From positions 4,402,001 through 4,466,000 of the forward strand of contig NZ_AP017422.1 in NCBI RefSeq assembly GCF_002355595.1: a DNA stretch of 64,000 bases, in the 5' to 3' direction. The translations under genes were made by a program, and so were the position numbers. Positions within the stretch are counted from its first letter, which is position 1; each line of letters opens with the position of its first letter. The notes beneath the pieces were generated by a model. The model did no database searches, was not told where the DNA came from, and saw only the letters and a list, made by a program, of their open reading frames with translations. The DNA comes from Filimonas lacunae (lineage in GTDB: Bacteria; Bacteroidota; Bacteroidia; Chitinophagales; Chitinophagaceae). Positions 8,020-15,765 of this stretch are shown here, one piece after another.

Positions 8020-8835
8020 TCAGGATGCGTTGGATGCCGGCAGCTCCCCTGCTTTTTTACCATGCGTCATATACAGGGCTAAACCGGTAAAAATTACCCC
8101 GCCGGCAATATTGCCCAGGGTTACAGGCAGCTGGTTACTTAACCACCAATCGGCCAGAGTTACCTTAGCGCCCAAAAACATGCCGGCCGGTATTACAAAC
8201 ATATTTACCACAGCATGCTCAAAGCCCTGCGCAAAAAAGATAAACACCGGCAACCAGGCCGCCAGTATTTTACCTAAGGTAGCAGTAGAAGTAAGCGACA
8301 TTACCACGCCCATCGTTACCATCCAGTTGCACAGTACTCCTTTTACAAAAGCGGTTACTATACCCGCAGCTCCGTACTGCATATAGCCGGTGGTTTTAGA
8401 TTCTGCTATTTTAATAATAGCTGCGGTAACAGCATTGGCACTGGCATGGCCGGCACTGGTAACAGACACCCAGAACAGGCAGGCATATAGCAGCCCGCCC
8501 AGCAGGTTGGCGGTGAACACCAGCAACAGGTTTTTCAGCATTTCACCAAAGCGAATGCGCCCATCGGCAAAAGCAGCCGGCAGCAGCGCAAAACTTCCGG
8601 TTACCAGCTCAAAACCCATTAATACTACTATTACAAAGCAAGCCGGAAAAATGGCAGCACCTACAATAGCCAACCCGGTTTGCGTAGTGGCAGTGATAGC
8701 CAGCGTGGTGCCAAAGCCTAAAATGGCTCCTGACAACATGCCGCGTATCAACAAATCGGAAGGCGAGAGTTTTACTTTATCTACTCCTGACTGTATCATC
8801 AGGCTCACTACTTCGGCTGGTTTCTTATAATCCAT
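8020..8835 (-). CDS. nirC: Formate/nitrite transporter family channel (NirC-like)
   Basis: This is a FocA/NirC-family pentameric inner membrane channel, about 271 residues from the ATG at 8835; a GTG two codons upstream is the only alternative. Hydrophobic helices alternate with the family's internal repeat, including GFELVTGSFALLPAA in the first half and FEHAVVNMFVIPAGM in the second. The FEH-V-NM segment carries the conserved pore His. Position at the 3' end of a nirB-nirD-porin operon argues for nitrite import (NirC) rather than formate transport. The start lies 8 bp downstream of the porin stop. Confidence 0.9.
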   Translation of the reverse strand: MDYKKPAEVVSLMIQSGVDKVKLSPSDLLIRGMLSGAILGFGTTLAITATTQTGLAIVGAAIFPACFVIVVLMGFELVTGSFALLPAAFADGRIRFGEMLKNLLLVFTANLLGGLLYACLFWVSVTSAGHASANAVTAAIIKIAESKTTGYMQYGAAGIVTAFVKGVLCNWMVTMGVVMSLTSTATLGKILAAWLPVFIFFAQGFEHAVVNMFVIPAGMFLGAKVTLADWWLSNQLPVTLGNIAGGVIFTGLALYMTHGKKAGELPASNAS

Positions 8836-8843
8836 AATCACAG

Positions 8844-10205
8844 TTATTTAAAAAGAAAGGAAGGTTTAATATTAATCATCACGTAAGCCCAGTCAGCACC
8901 GCTTTTGGCATTGCTCACGTTTTTTACATAGGCCAATGAGGGGGTAGTAAAAAAATGACTGTAGCCAGCTTCCAAGGTTACCTGCTGCGTAATGGCATAG
9001 TTATACACCAGGTCCACCTCCTGCCCATAGCTTTTACCGGAACCGTTGGGCTTGGCAGGGTTATTAATGGCTGATGCACTGGCAAACTGGTGCACATCGG
9101 CAGTCATCACGCTTTTCGCATTGGGTTTCCATTTTAGTTTCAGGTAATAGTCCAGCAAGCCGGTATTACCAAAAGCACTGGCGGCATAGAAGTAATCCAT
9201 CAGCCCCCAGAATTTATGCGGGGTGCCATATAAAGGATCAAACGCCTTGCTTTTACCCGAGCTGGTAGTGCCACCACTGGTGTAATCAAAACCAGCCCCT
9301 ATAGTAAAAGGCTTGCTTACTTCGTATGTGGCCAACAGGTTGGCCATACCGCCTTCCAGCTTTTGCCCCGATGCATTTCTGCCCAGCTGATAATAAGCAC
9401 CTGCGCTTACTGTGAGGTGCCGGAAGCTATTCAAAAAATATACACCCGTAGTCATACGGTTCCAGGCCCCATTGTCATATACTTTAGAAACGGTGGTGGC
9501 CACTGTATCGTAATGGAATTTATTGAACTGATCGGCCAGGAACAAAAAGGAAGCGCTGCCTGTTTTCCATTGTCTGCCTGCATATAGGTACTGCAGGCTT
9601 TTATAAATAGTGCCGCCATTGGTGCCACCCGCATTATTACCGGCAGGCGTGCTGTTATAAATAGTTCCGGCAGCATTTTCTTTATTCTGGTTAAAGGCAA
9701 AGCCTGCATGCAGTTTCCAGGCAGCGGTTTCATATTTCAGCACGGCCGCATCATGCCTTCTGGCCTGCTGCAGCCAATCCAGGTTACCCAGCAAACGCTG
9801 ATCGTCGTACACCAGTTCCTGCCGGCCAATTTTCAGGTATACTGCCTGATTTTTCACTACAGTATCTGTCAGTTGTATTTCGGCCCAGGCTTCGTGCAGT
9901 AACAGGCCATTGTTATCGGCTGTGGTGGTTCGGTTAATAGTACTGGCATCCTGCCCCCACACACGTGCATCCTGCACGGTAAGGCCCAGCTTTATACGAT
10001 AGGCATTGTATAACAAGCCCAGCCGGGTACGTTGGGAAGTAAAGAAAGCCGGATCGGCGCCGTGCGCAAGAGGAGCGCCCTGGCCATTTCTGAATTCGGT
10101 GCGGGTGCGTAGTTGTGCATTAATGTTCAGTTGTGCATGCAACAGGTTATGGCATAACACTCCCGCCAGTGCCAGTGACACTGTTAACAGTAGTTTTGAT
10201 TTCAT
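8844..10205 (-). CDS. Alginate-export-type outer membrane porin in nir operon
   Basis: The ATG at 10205 gives a 453-residue protein with a clean signal peptide (MKSKLLLTVSLALAGVLCHNLLHA before QL). The reading frame is open further upstream but the added residues are not signal-like. The mature part begins LNINAQLRTRTEFRNG and continues as amphipathic beta-strands, ending in Phe-Leu-Phe-Lys. This is the layout of the alginate export/porin domain family. It lies between nirD and the nitrite channel gene, so it is probably the outer-membrane entry route for nitrate or nitrite. The substrate is inferred from context only; related porins are annotated for many solutes. Confidence 0.8.
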   Translation of the reverse strand: MKSKLLLTVSLALAGVLCHNLLHAQLNINAQLRTRTEFRNGQGAPLAHGADPAFFTSQRTRLGLLYNAYRIKLGLTVQDARVWGQDASTINRTTTADNNGLLLHEAWAEIQLTDTVVKNQAVYLKIGRQELVYDDQRLLGNLDWLQQARRHDAAVLKYETAAWKLHAGFAFNQNKENAAGTIYNSTPAGNNAGGTNGGTIYKSLQYLYAGRQWKTGSASFLFLADQFNKFHYDTVATTVSKVYDNGAWNRMTTGVYFLNSFRHLTVSAGAYYQLGRNASGQKLEGGMANLLATYEVSKPFTIGAGFDYTSGGTTSSGKSKAFDPLYGTPHKFWGLMDYFYAASAFGNTGLLDYYLKLKWKPNAKSVMTADVHQFASASAINNPAKPNGSGKSYGQEVDLVYNYAITQQVTLEAGYSHFFTTPSLAYVKNVSNAKSGADWAYVMINIKPSFLFK

Positions 10206-10283
10206 GTACTTTTGATTGTGTTTTAAATGATAGCGCTTGTTTAAAACAAAAGCCCGGACAAGGTGCCTCCTGCCGGGCTTCAC

Positions 10284-10667
10284 TTAAGCCAGTGCTTCTA
10301 CCAATGCCTCATCGTTATGAATGCCAATATACACCTGGCTTCCCTCCAATTTTACCGGATAGATCTTCAGTCCGCAGGTATCGTCGCCTGTTAAACAACG
10401 CCCGTCTATTAATGAAAATGTTTTTTTATGAAAAGGACACGCCACTTTAGGCTCACCACCCTGCGAGCCGATCATACCGCGACTGATGGCCATTTGCTGC
10501 CTATGCGGACAAAGGTTTTGTGATGCAAACCACTCGTTACGGCGGGTAAAATGAAACAGGGCAATCTGCTCCTCTCCATACTTTACACATACGCCGCCAT
10601 TATCGGGAACCTCTTCTTTCTCACATGCTTTAAACCAGGTAATGTTTTGTGTGCTGTTGACAGACAT
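10284..10667 (-). CDS. nirD: Nitrite reductase small subunit NirD (Rieske type)
   Basis: This is the small subunit of assimilatory NAD(P)H-nitrite reductase, 127 residues. It is a Rieske-fold protein with both ligand pairs intact: C-P-H in NLCPHRQQ and C-P-F-H in VACPFHKKTF. E. coli NirD, as I recall its sequence, has lost these ligands, so this version probably binds a real [2Fe-2S] cluster. The segment CLTGDDTCGLKIYPVKLEG is the usual NirD C-terminal region. The gene starts 33 bp after the nirB stop and is followed by the porin gene. Confidence 0.93.
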   Translation of the reverse strand: MSVNSTQNITWFKACEKEEVPDNGGVCVKYGEEQIALFHFTRRNEWFASQNLCPHRQQMAISRGMIGSQGGEPKVACPFHKKTFSLIDGRCLTGDDTCGLKIYPVKLEGSQVYIGIHNDEALVEALA

Positions 10668-10700
10668 AGTACTATTTTTAGGTAAATGAAGAACAGGGGA

Positions 10701-13199
10701 TTACTTCCACTCTTTGGCTTTTTTCTGATCGCGTAGTATTTCAAACTTTACTTCCGGATCTTTTTCCTGCGGCGCATTGATAAAGTGTACAAAGCGTTTG
10801 CGTAGCTCAGGTGTTTCCACCACCTCCCTCCACTCGCATTTGTAATTATTTACCAGCTGCTGCATCTCAGCCTCAAATGTTTCGGCCATACCCAGGCTGT
10901 CGTTCACTACCACATTACGCAGGTAATCGATACCCCCTTCCATTTTGTTAAGCCAGGTAGCGGTGCGGGTGAGCGGATCGGCAGTTTTAATATAAAACAT
11001 CAGGAAGCGATCCAGATAGCGGATACAGGTGTCGCTATCAATGTCAGTAGCCAGCAATAGCGCGTGCTGTGGTTTAGAACCGCCATTGCCACACACATAC
11101 AGGTTCCAGCCTTTTTCCGTAGCGATGATACCAAAGTCTTTCGATTGCGCTTCGGCACATTCGCGTATACAACCTGATACAGCGCTTTTAAATTTATGCG
11201 GTGCACGCAAGCCCCTGTAACGCTCTTCTACCTGTATGGCAAAACTTACACTATCCTGCAATCCAAAACGGCACCAGGTGCTGCCCACACAGCTTTTTAC
11301 CGTGCGCAGCGCCTTGCCGTAAGCATGCCCGCTTTCAAAGCCTGCTGCAATCAGCTCTTCCCATATCAACGGCAAATCGCTTACATGCGCACCAAACAAA
11401 TCAATACGCTGGCCACCGGTGATTTTAGTGTAGAGGTTATACTTTTTAGCTACGTTACCTATTACTATTAATTTATCAGGGGTGATTTCACCGCCTGGTA
11501 TACGCGGCACTACAGAATAGGTGCCCCCTTTTTGAATGTTAGCCAGGAAGCGGTCGTTGCTATCCTGTGCCGTATCGTTGCCTTTGGCCAATACCAGGTC
11601 GTTCCATAAGCTGGCCAGCACAGAACTGATCAGCGGTTTACATACTTCACAACCATCTCCTTTGCCCAACTCATTCAATACCTCATCGTAGGTTTGCAGT
11701 TGTTTCAACTTTACCAGGTCGTACAACTCCTGGCGGGAATATTCAAAGTGCTCACACACTACTTTACGCACATACTTACCCTGCGCTTTCAACGTATGTT
11801 CCATAATATCTTTTACCATGGGGGCGCAGCCACCACAACCTGTAGCAGCCTTACAGGATTTCTTTATAGCATCCAACGTTTCGCATCCATGCTGTACCTG
11901 CTGCATGATATCATCCTTAGTAATACCTTCACAGCTACATATTAATGCATCGCCCGGCAAAGCAGCTACCCCGCTGCCTTTTTCAGCACTTCCACCGCGT
12001 GCACCTAATATCACCTCGGTAGGGTCTGGTGGCAGCACCACCTTGTTTTTAGTGGTTTGCAGCAGCATATTATACTCCGCTGCGTCTCCTACCAGCACAC
12101 CGCCGAGCAGGTATTTACCATCTAATGAAGTATTAATTCTTTTATATACCCCTTTTACGGTATCCTGCAACACAATGGTGCGGCCTTTATCTGCAGCAAT
12201 AAACGGCTCGCCAAAGCTGGCCACATCAATGCCTATCAGCTTTAACTTAGTACTCATATCAAAGCCGGTAAAAGCCTTATCACCACCTGTTAAATGCGTG
12301 GCCACAACCTCTGCCATTTCATAACCAGGAGCTACCAATCCGTATATAAAATCATTATATAAAGCACATTCACCAATAGCAAACACCGATGGGTGGGAGG
12401 TTTGCAGCTTATCATTCACCACAATACCACCACGCGGCCCCGTTTGCAGGCCTGCATGCGCAGCCAGCTCGTCGCGCGGTTTAATACCAGCCGATATTAC
12501 CAGCATATCTACATCCAGTGTGGTATGATCGGCAAACCGCATTCCATCAATGGCTTTTTCGCCGGTAATAGCTACGGTGTTTTTGTTGGTGTGAATAGTT
12601 AATCCTAATGATTGTAATAAACCTTTTAATATATCAGAACCGGCATCATCAATTTGCCGGGGCATCAGGCGGGGAGCAAATTCAATTACATGCGTATCAG
12701 TAATACCCAGGTCCAGCAAGGCTTTCGCAGCTTCCAGCCCCAGCAGGCCACCTCCTATTACCGCCGCTTTGCGTGCTTTGGGGGCATAGGCTTTCATCAT
12801 TTCCAGGTCTTCAATGGTGCGGTATAAAAACACACCTTCCTTTTCCACACCCGGCACCGGCGGCACAAAAGCGGCCGAACCAGTGGCCATTACCAGGTAA
12901 TCGAACACCACCGCCTTACCTTTAAAAGAGTGTACTACTTTGTTTTCCAGGTCAATACGTTGCACCGGATCGCCCAAATGCAGTGTAATACCATTCTCCT
13001 GGTACCAGCCCACAGGGGCCATAGACAGGTCATCTGCATTTTTACCAGCAAAAAACTCACTCAGGTGAACACGGTCGTAAGCGGGGTAATTCTCCTCTCC
13101 AAATACAATCAGTTCGGCGGTGCCAGCGGGCGCTTTGGCTAAAAACTTCTCACAAAACTTAAAGCCCACCATTCCATTACCAATAATGACGATACGCAT
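10701..13199 (-). CDS. nirB: Nitrite reductase large subunit NirB
   Basis: The enzyme reduces nitrite to ammonium using NAD(P)H in the cytoplasm. The 832 residues are the normal family length. Domain order is as expected. An FAD domain begins with IIGNGMVG near the N-terminus and an NAD(P) domain has IGGGLLGLEAA at about 150. A BFD-like [2Fe-2S] domain has C-S-C at about 421 and TGCGGC later. The C-terminal sulfite/nitrite reductase half follows. The siroheme/[4Fe-4S] ligands are all visible: CVGSTWC at about 636-642 and CIRECAE at about 679-685. It is the first gene of the nirB-nirD-porin-nirC operon and is transcribed divergently from cobA, across a region with an FNR-like site. Confidence 0.96.
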   Translation of the reverse strand: MRIVIIGNGMVGFKFCEKFLAKAPAGTAELIVFGEENYPAYDRVHLSEFFAGKNADDLSMAPVGWYQENGITLHLGDPVQRIDLENKVVHSFKGKAVVFDYLVMATGSAAFVPPVPGVEKEGVFLYRTIEDLEMMKAYAPKARKAAVIGGGLLGLEAAKALLDLGITDTHVIEFAPRLMPRQIDDAGSDILKGLLQSLGLTIHTNKNTVAITGEKAIDGMRFADHTTLDVDMLVISAGIKPRDELAAHAGLQTGPRGGIVVNDKLQTSHPSVFAIGECALYNDFIYGLVAPGYEMAEVVATHLTGGDKAFTGFDMSTKLKLIGIDVASFGEPFIAADKGRTIVLQDTVKGVYKRINTSLDGKYLLGGVLVGDAAEYNMLLQTTKNKVVLPPDPTEVILGARGGSAEKGSGVAALPGDALICSCEGITKDDIMQQVQHGCETLDAIKKSCKAATGCGGCAPMVKDIMEHTLKAQGKYVRKVVCEHFEYSRQELYDLVKLKQLQTYDEVLNELGKGDGCEVCKPLISSVLASLWNDLVLAKGNDTAQDSNDRFLANIQKGGTYSVVPRIPGGEITPDKLIVIGNVAKKYNLYTKITGGQRIDLFGAHVSDLPLIWEELIAAGFESGHAYGKALRTVKSCVGSTWCRFGLQDSVSFAIQVEERYRGLRAPHKFKSAVSGCIRECAEAQSKDFGIIATEKGWNLYVCGNGGSKPQHALLLATDIDSDTCIRYLDRFLMFYIKTADPLTRTATWLNKMEGGIDYLRNVVVNDSLGMAETFEAEMQQLVNNYKCEWREVVETPELRKRFVHFINAPQEKDPEVKFEILRDQKKAKEWK

Positions 13200-13313
13200 A
13201 TAAACAGTTTTGGTTATAGAAAATATGCATTTCAGATGGCAGCAATCGTCACATAAACATTATTACTATATAACACTTAAAAAGAACCAAACAATCGAAA
13301 ACAAAATAAAAAC

Positions 13314-13327
13314 ATGATCTATATCAT
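13314..13327. promoter_or_regulatory. FNR/CRP-like operator in the nirB-cobA divergent region
   Basis: ATGAT-CTAT-ATCAT is a perfect dyad that matches the core TGAT-N4-ATCA of FNR boxes (consensus TTGAT-N4-ATCAA). It lies about 72 bases before the cobA start and about 115 before nirB, in an AT-rich 199-bp divergent promoter region. The Crp/Fnr regulator encoded two genes away is the obvious candidate ligand. Confidence 0.6.
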
Positions 13328-13398
13328 AAATTTAGGCACAAATATTTTAAATTCACAAAACAAATACGACCAAAACAATAAATTTATATTTCCTACAT

Positions 13399-14190
13399 AT
13401 GAATATTCCAAATACTCCACATCTTACTTTAGTAGGAGCTGGCCCGGGCGATCCGGAGTTGATTACCTTAAAAGCCATCAAGGCCCTGCAAACCGCCCGG
13501 GTAATATTATATGATGCCTTGGCCAATGACCAGTTGCTGGAATATGCCGCTCCTGACGCCATTACCACCTTTGTAGGAAAACGTTTTGGCTGTCACGCTT
13601 TATCACAAGCCGCTATTAATGAATTGATTGTAGAAAACGCCTGGAAACATGGCCGGGTAGTACGCCTGAAAGGGGGCGATCCGTTTGTATTTGGCCGCGC
13701 TCAGGAAGAGATTGATTGCGCCCGGGCAGCGGGTATTACGGTGGAAGTAGTGCCTGGCATCACCAGCGCTATTGCTGTACCTGCCATGCAAATGATACCC
13801 GTAACCTGCCGCGGGCTAAACGAAAGCTTTTGGGTAACTACCGGCACCACGCGTAGTGGCGATATTTCGGCCGATGTAGCGCTGGCAGCGCAATCAAGCG
13901 CTACCGTGGTGTTATTAATGGCCATGAGCAAGCTGGAACAGATTGTGGACATATTCACCGTCAACGGCAAAGCGCAAACACCGGTAGCAATTATACAGGA
14001 TGGCACTACCCCTAAAGAAAAAATGGTCATCGGCACGGTCAAAGACATCCTGTTTAAAGCCCAGCATGCGGGCCTGGCCAACCCCGCTATTATTATGATA
14101 GGAGAAGTAGTAAGGCTACATCCCTCCTTTTTACCCGCACAATTACCTGCTATGGCGCATGCTTTCGCCACCGCGAAAGGCAATTGCTGA
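13399..14190 (+). CDS. cobA: Uroporphyrinogen-III C-methyltransferase (SUMT)
   Basis: The enzyme methylates uroporphyrinogen III at C2 and C7 to precorrin-2, the precursor of siroheme. The 263 residues are the length of a stand-alone SUMT without the CysG oxidase/chelatase part. Motifs are complete: VGAGPGDPELITLKA at about 12-26, VRLKGGDPFVFGRAQEE at about 90-106, and EVVPGITSAIAVPA. Siroheme is the cofactor of NirB, so divergent placement next to the nir operon makes functional sense. No separate precorrin-2 dehydrogenase/ferrochelatase gene is visible in the window. Confidence 0.94.
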   Translation: MNIPNTPHLTLVGAGPGDPELITLKAIKALQTARVILYDALANDQLLEYAAPDAITTFVGKRFGCHALSQAAINELIVENAWKHGRVVRLKGGDPFVFGRAQEEIDCARAAGITVEVVPGITSAIAVPAMQMIPVTCRGLNESFWVTTGTTRSGDISADVALAAQSSATVVLLMAMSKLEQIVDIFTVNGKAQTPVAIIQDGTTPKEKMVIGTVKDILFKAQHAGLANPAIIMIGEVVRLHPSFLPAQLPAMAHAFATAKGNC

Positions 14191-14203
14191 TGTAAGGGTA
14201 AAA

Positions 14204-14231
14204 ACCTAATTTCACTGTCAAGACATTAGGT
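14204..14231 (+). promoter_or_regulatory. Inverted repeat abutting the Crp/Fnr start codon
   Basis: ACCTAAT and ATTAGGT form perfect 7-base arms separated by 14 bases. The right arm ends on the base immediately before the ATG of the regulator gene. It could be an autoregulatory operator or an RNA hairpin that occludes initiation. Confidence 0.45.
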
Positions 14232-14921
14232 ATGAAGAAAAGCAAAGACAGTTGTTCGCTGGATAGCTGCCAGTTATGCAGGTTATGTTTGAAAGATTGG
14301 TTACCCGCCGTTGAAGCACACCGCAAAAACATCCACTATAGAAAAGGAGAAGTTATTTTTAGTGAAGGACAGGAAGTACAGGGAATTTATTTTGTACACG
14401 AAGGCTCCGTAAAAATTCACAAACACTGGGGCGAAGACAAAGAACTGATTGTACGCTTTGCCAAAAAGGGCGACATCTTCGGACATAGGGGTTTTGGCGC
14501 TGATAAACACTACCCTATCTCAGCCACGGCAATGGAACCACTAACCGTTTGCTATATGGAACAGGACTTTTTTTATTCTACCTTAAAAACCAATACCAAC
14601 TACCTGTTTCAACTCATGCTTTTTTATGCCGAAGAACTACAGGAATCGGAAAAGAACATGCGCAACCTGGCCCATATGCCCGTGAAAGGCCGTTTAGCCA
14701 ATGCGCTTTTAAAACTGGAGCATTTATTTGGCCTTACAGAAGAAGGCTTTATCAATATAAACATCAGCCGTCAGGATATTGCTTCCTATACCGGCACCAC
14801 TTACGAAACCGTGTTTCGTTTGTTAACCGAGTTTACACAGGAGAACCTGATTAAAACGGATGGGAAAAGTATAGCACTGCTGGAGAAAGATAAGCTGGAA
14901 ACCCTCACCCATGTATCATAA
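14232..14921 (+). CDS. Crp/Fnr-family regulator with FNR-like N-terminal cysteines
   Basis: The 229-residue regulator has an N-terminal cysteine cluster (C8, C13, C16, C19). A cyclic-nucleotide-type beta-roll follows at about residues 35-125 (KGEVIFSEGQEVQGIYFVHEG), then a dimer helix, then a winged helix-turn-helix (ISRQDIASYTGTTYETVFRLL) at about 179-198. C13, C19 and C107 (in LTVCYMEQDFF) fall at the spacing of E. coli FNR C23, C29 and C122, which ligate the oxygen-labile [4Fe-4S] cluster. Recognition-helix E192 and R196 are kept, while the FNR Ser at this place is F195. It is probably an oxygen or NO sensor controlling the adjacent nir genes; direct regulation is inference. Confidence 0.85.
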   Translation: MKKSKDSCSLDSCQLCRLCLKDWLPAVEAHRKNIHYRKGEVIFSEGQEVQGIYFVHEGSVKIHKHWGEDKELIVRFAKKGDIFGHRGFGADKHYPISATAMEPLTVCYMEQDFFYSTLKTNTNYLFQLMLFYAEELQESEKNMRNLAHMPVKGRLANALLKLEHLFGLTEEGFININISRQDIASYTGTTYETVFRLLTEFTQENLIKTDGKSIALLEKDKLETLTHVS

Positions 14922-15045
14922 TAATATAGGTAAGCAGATATATCTGTTGATGCTGGCAGTGATAAGTACTACTGCTGTGCTGTCGCAAATGCAGGTAAAA
15001 ACACTGGCAGCTTTACCACCGCATTTAAGGATAGCTTACACTTAA
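14911..15045 (+). CDS. Possible 44-residue small membrane or secreted peptide
   Basis: An ATG inside the last codons of the regulator gene opens a 44-codon frame, overlapping it by 11 bases. The product has a basic/polar start, a hydrophobic stretch (IYLLMLAVISTTAVLS at about residues 10-25) and a short tail. It resembles either a small membrane protein or a signal peptide left from a lost gene. I do not recognise it. The overlap would allow coupled translation with the regulator, but the frame is short enough to be chance. Confidence 0.3.
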   Translation: MYHNNIGKQIYLLMLAVISTTAVLSQMQVKTLAALPPHLRIAYT

Positions 15046-15109
15046 ATTTCATTGAATTCAAGTAACTTGCACTATTATCTGTCCCATAAAACCTTTGGTG
15101 TAACAAACA

Positions 15110-15706
15110 TTGTCCTCAGAGCTTTTACATAACGGACCAGCACTATGGCGTCAGCTGGCAACAGGTGATGAGGACGCATTTCGCAGTTTGTTTCATGCTT
15201 ACACTCCCTCTTTATATGCATCGGCCCTGCAAGTGGTAAAGCAGGAAGAAACTGCCCGGGAAATAGTACAGGAAACCTTTTTAAAAGTATGGCTGAATCG
15301 CGAAGCATTGGCCTATATGGACAATCCTTCCGGATGGTTGTATAGGGTTGCCAGCAACCTGGCTATCAGCCAGTTGCGCAAACAAGCTACCGAGCACAAA
15401 TGGATGCATAGCCAGCCTTTTGACAACACCACTACTAACGATGTGCTGGAAACCATTTCCTTTCGCGAAGCACGCCAGCTACTACACCAGGCCATTGAAG
15501 CCCTTCCCCCTAAACGCAAATTGATTTTTCAGCTAAGCAGACAGGAAGAATTAAGCCATGCCGAAATAGCAGCGCAACTGAATATGTCGCAAAACACGGT
15601 CAAAAACCAGATTGTACTGGCCAGTAAGTTTGTGGAAAACTATATTCAAAAGCATGCCGGCACCTACCTTCCCCTGTTTTTGCTGTTGATGAAAAAATAT
15701 TTTTAG
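15110..15706 (+). CDS. ECF RNA polymerase sigma factor, FecI-like
   Basis: This is an extracytoplasmic-function sigma factor of about 198 residues. Sigma region 2 is at about residues 21-90 (DEDAFRSLFHAYTPSLYASA, then REIVQETFLKVW). Region 4 is at about 128-180 (IEALPPKRKLIFQLSRQEE, then SHAEIAAQLNMSQNTVKNQI). The only suitable start in frame is a TTG; no ATG occurs before region 2, so initiation at TTG is accepted with some reserve. It is followed by fecR, a SusC with an STN signalling domain and susD, the standard Bacteroidota surface-signalling order in which substrate binding at SusC releases this sigma factor. Confidence 0.9.
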   Translation: MSSELLHNGPALWRQLATGDEDAFRSLFHAYTPSLYASALQVVKQEETAREIVQETFLKVWLNREALAYMDNPSGWLYRVASNLAISQLRKQATEHKWMHSQPFDNTTTNDVLETISFREARQLLHQAIEALPPKRKLIFQLSRQEELSHAEIAAQLNMSQNTVKNQIVLASKFVENYIQKHAGTYLPLFLLLMKKYF

Positions 15707-15765
15707 CAAGAGCGGTCCCTCAGGAGCCCCTCTGCGTTTTTATGTACAGAGGAACCTAATAATTA

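Noticed and set aside
11694-12324. Plus-strand open frames opposite nirB and similar long antisense frames elsewhere
   Set aside because: They are mirror frames of strongly supported genes with complete motifs on the other strand.
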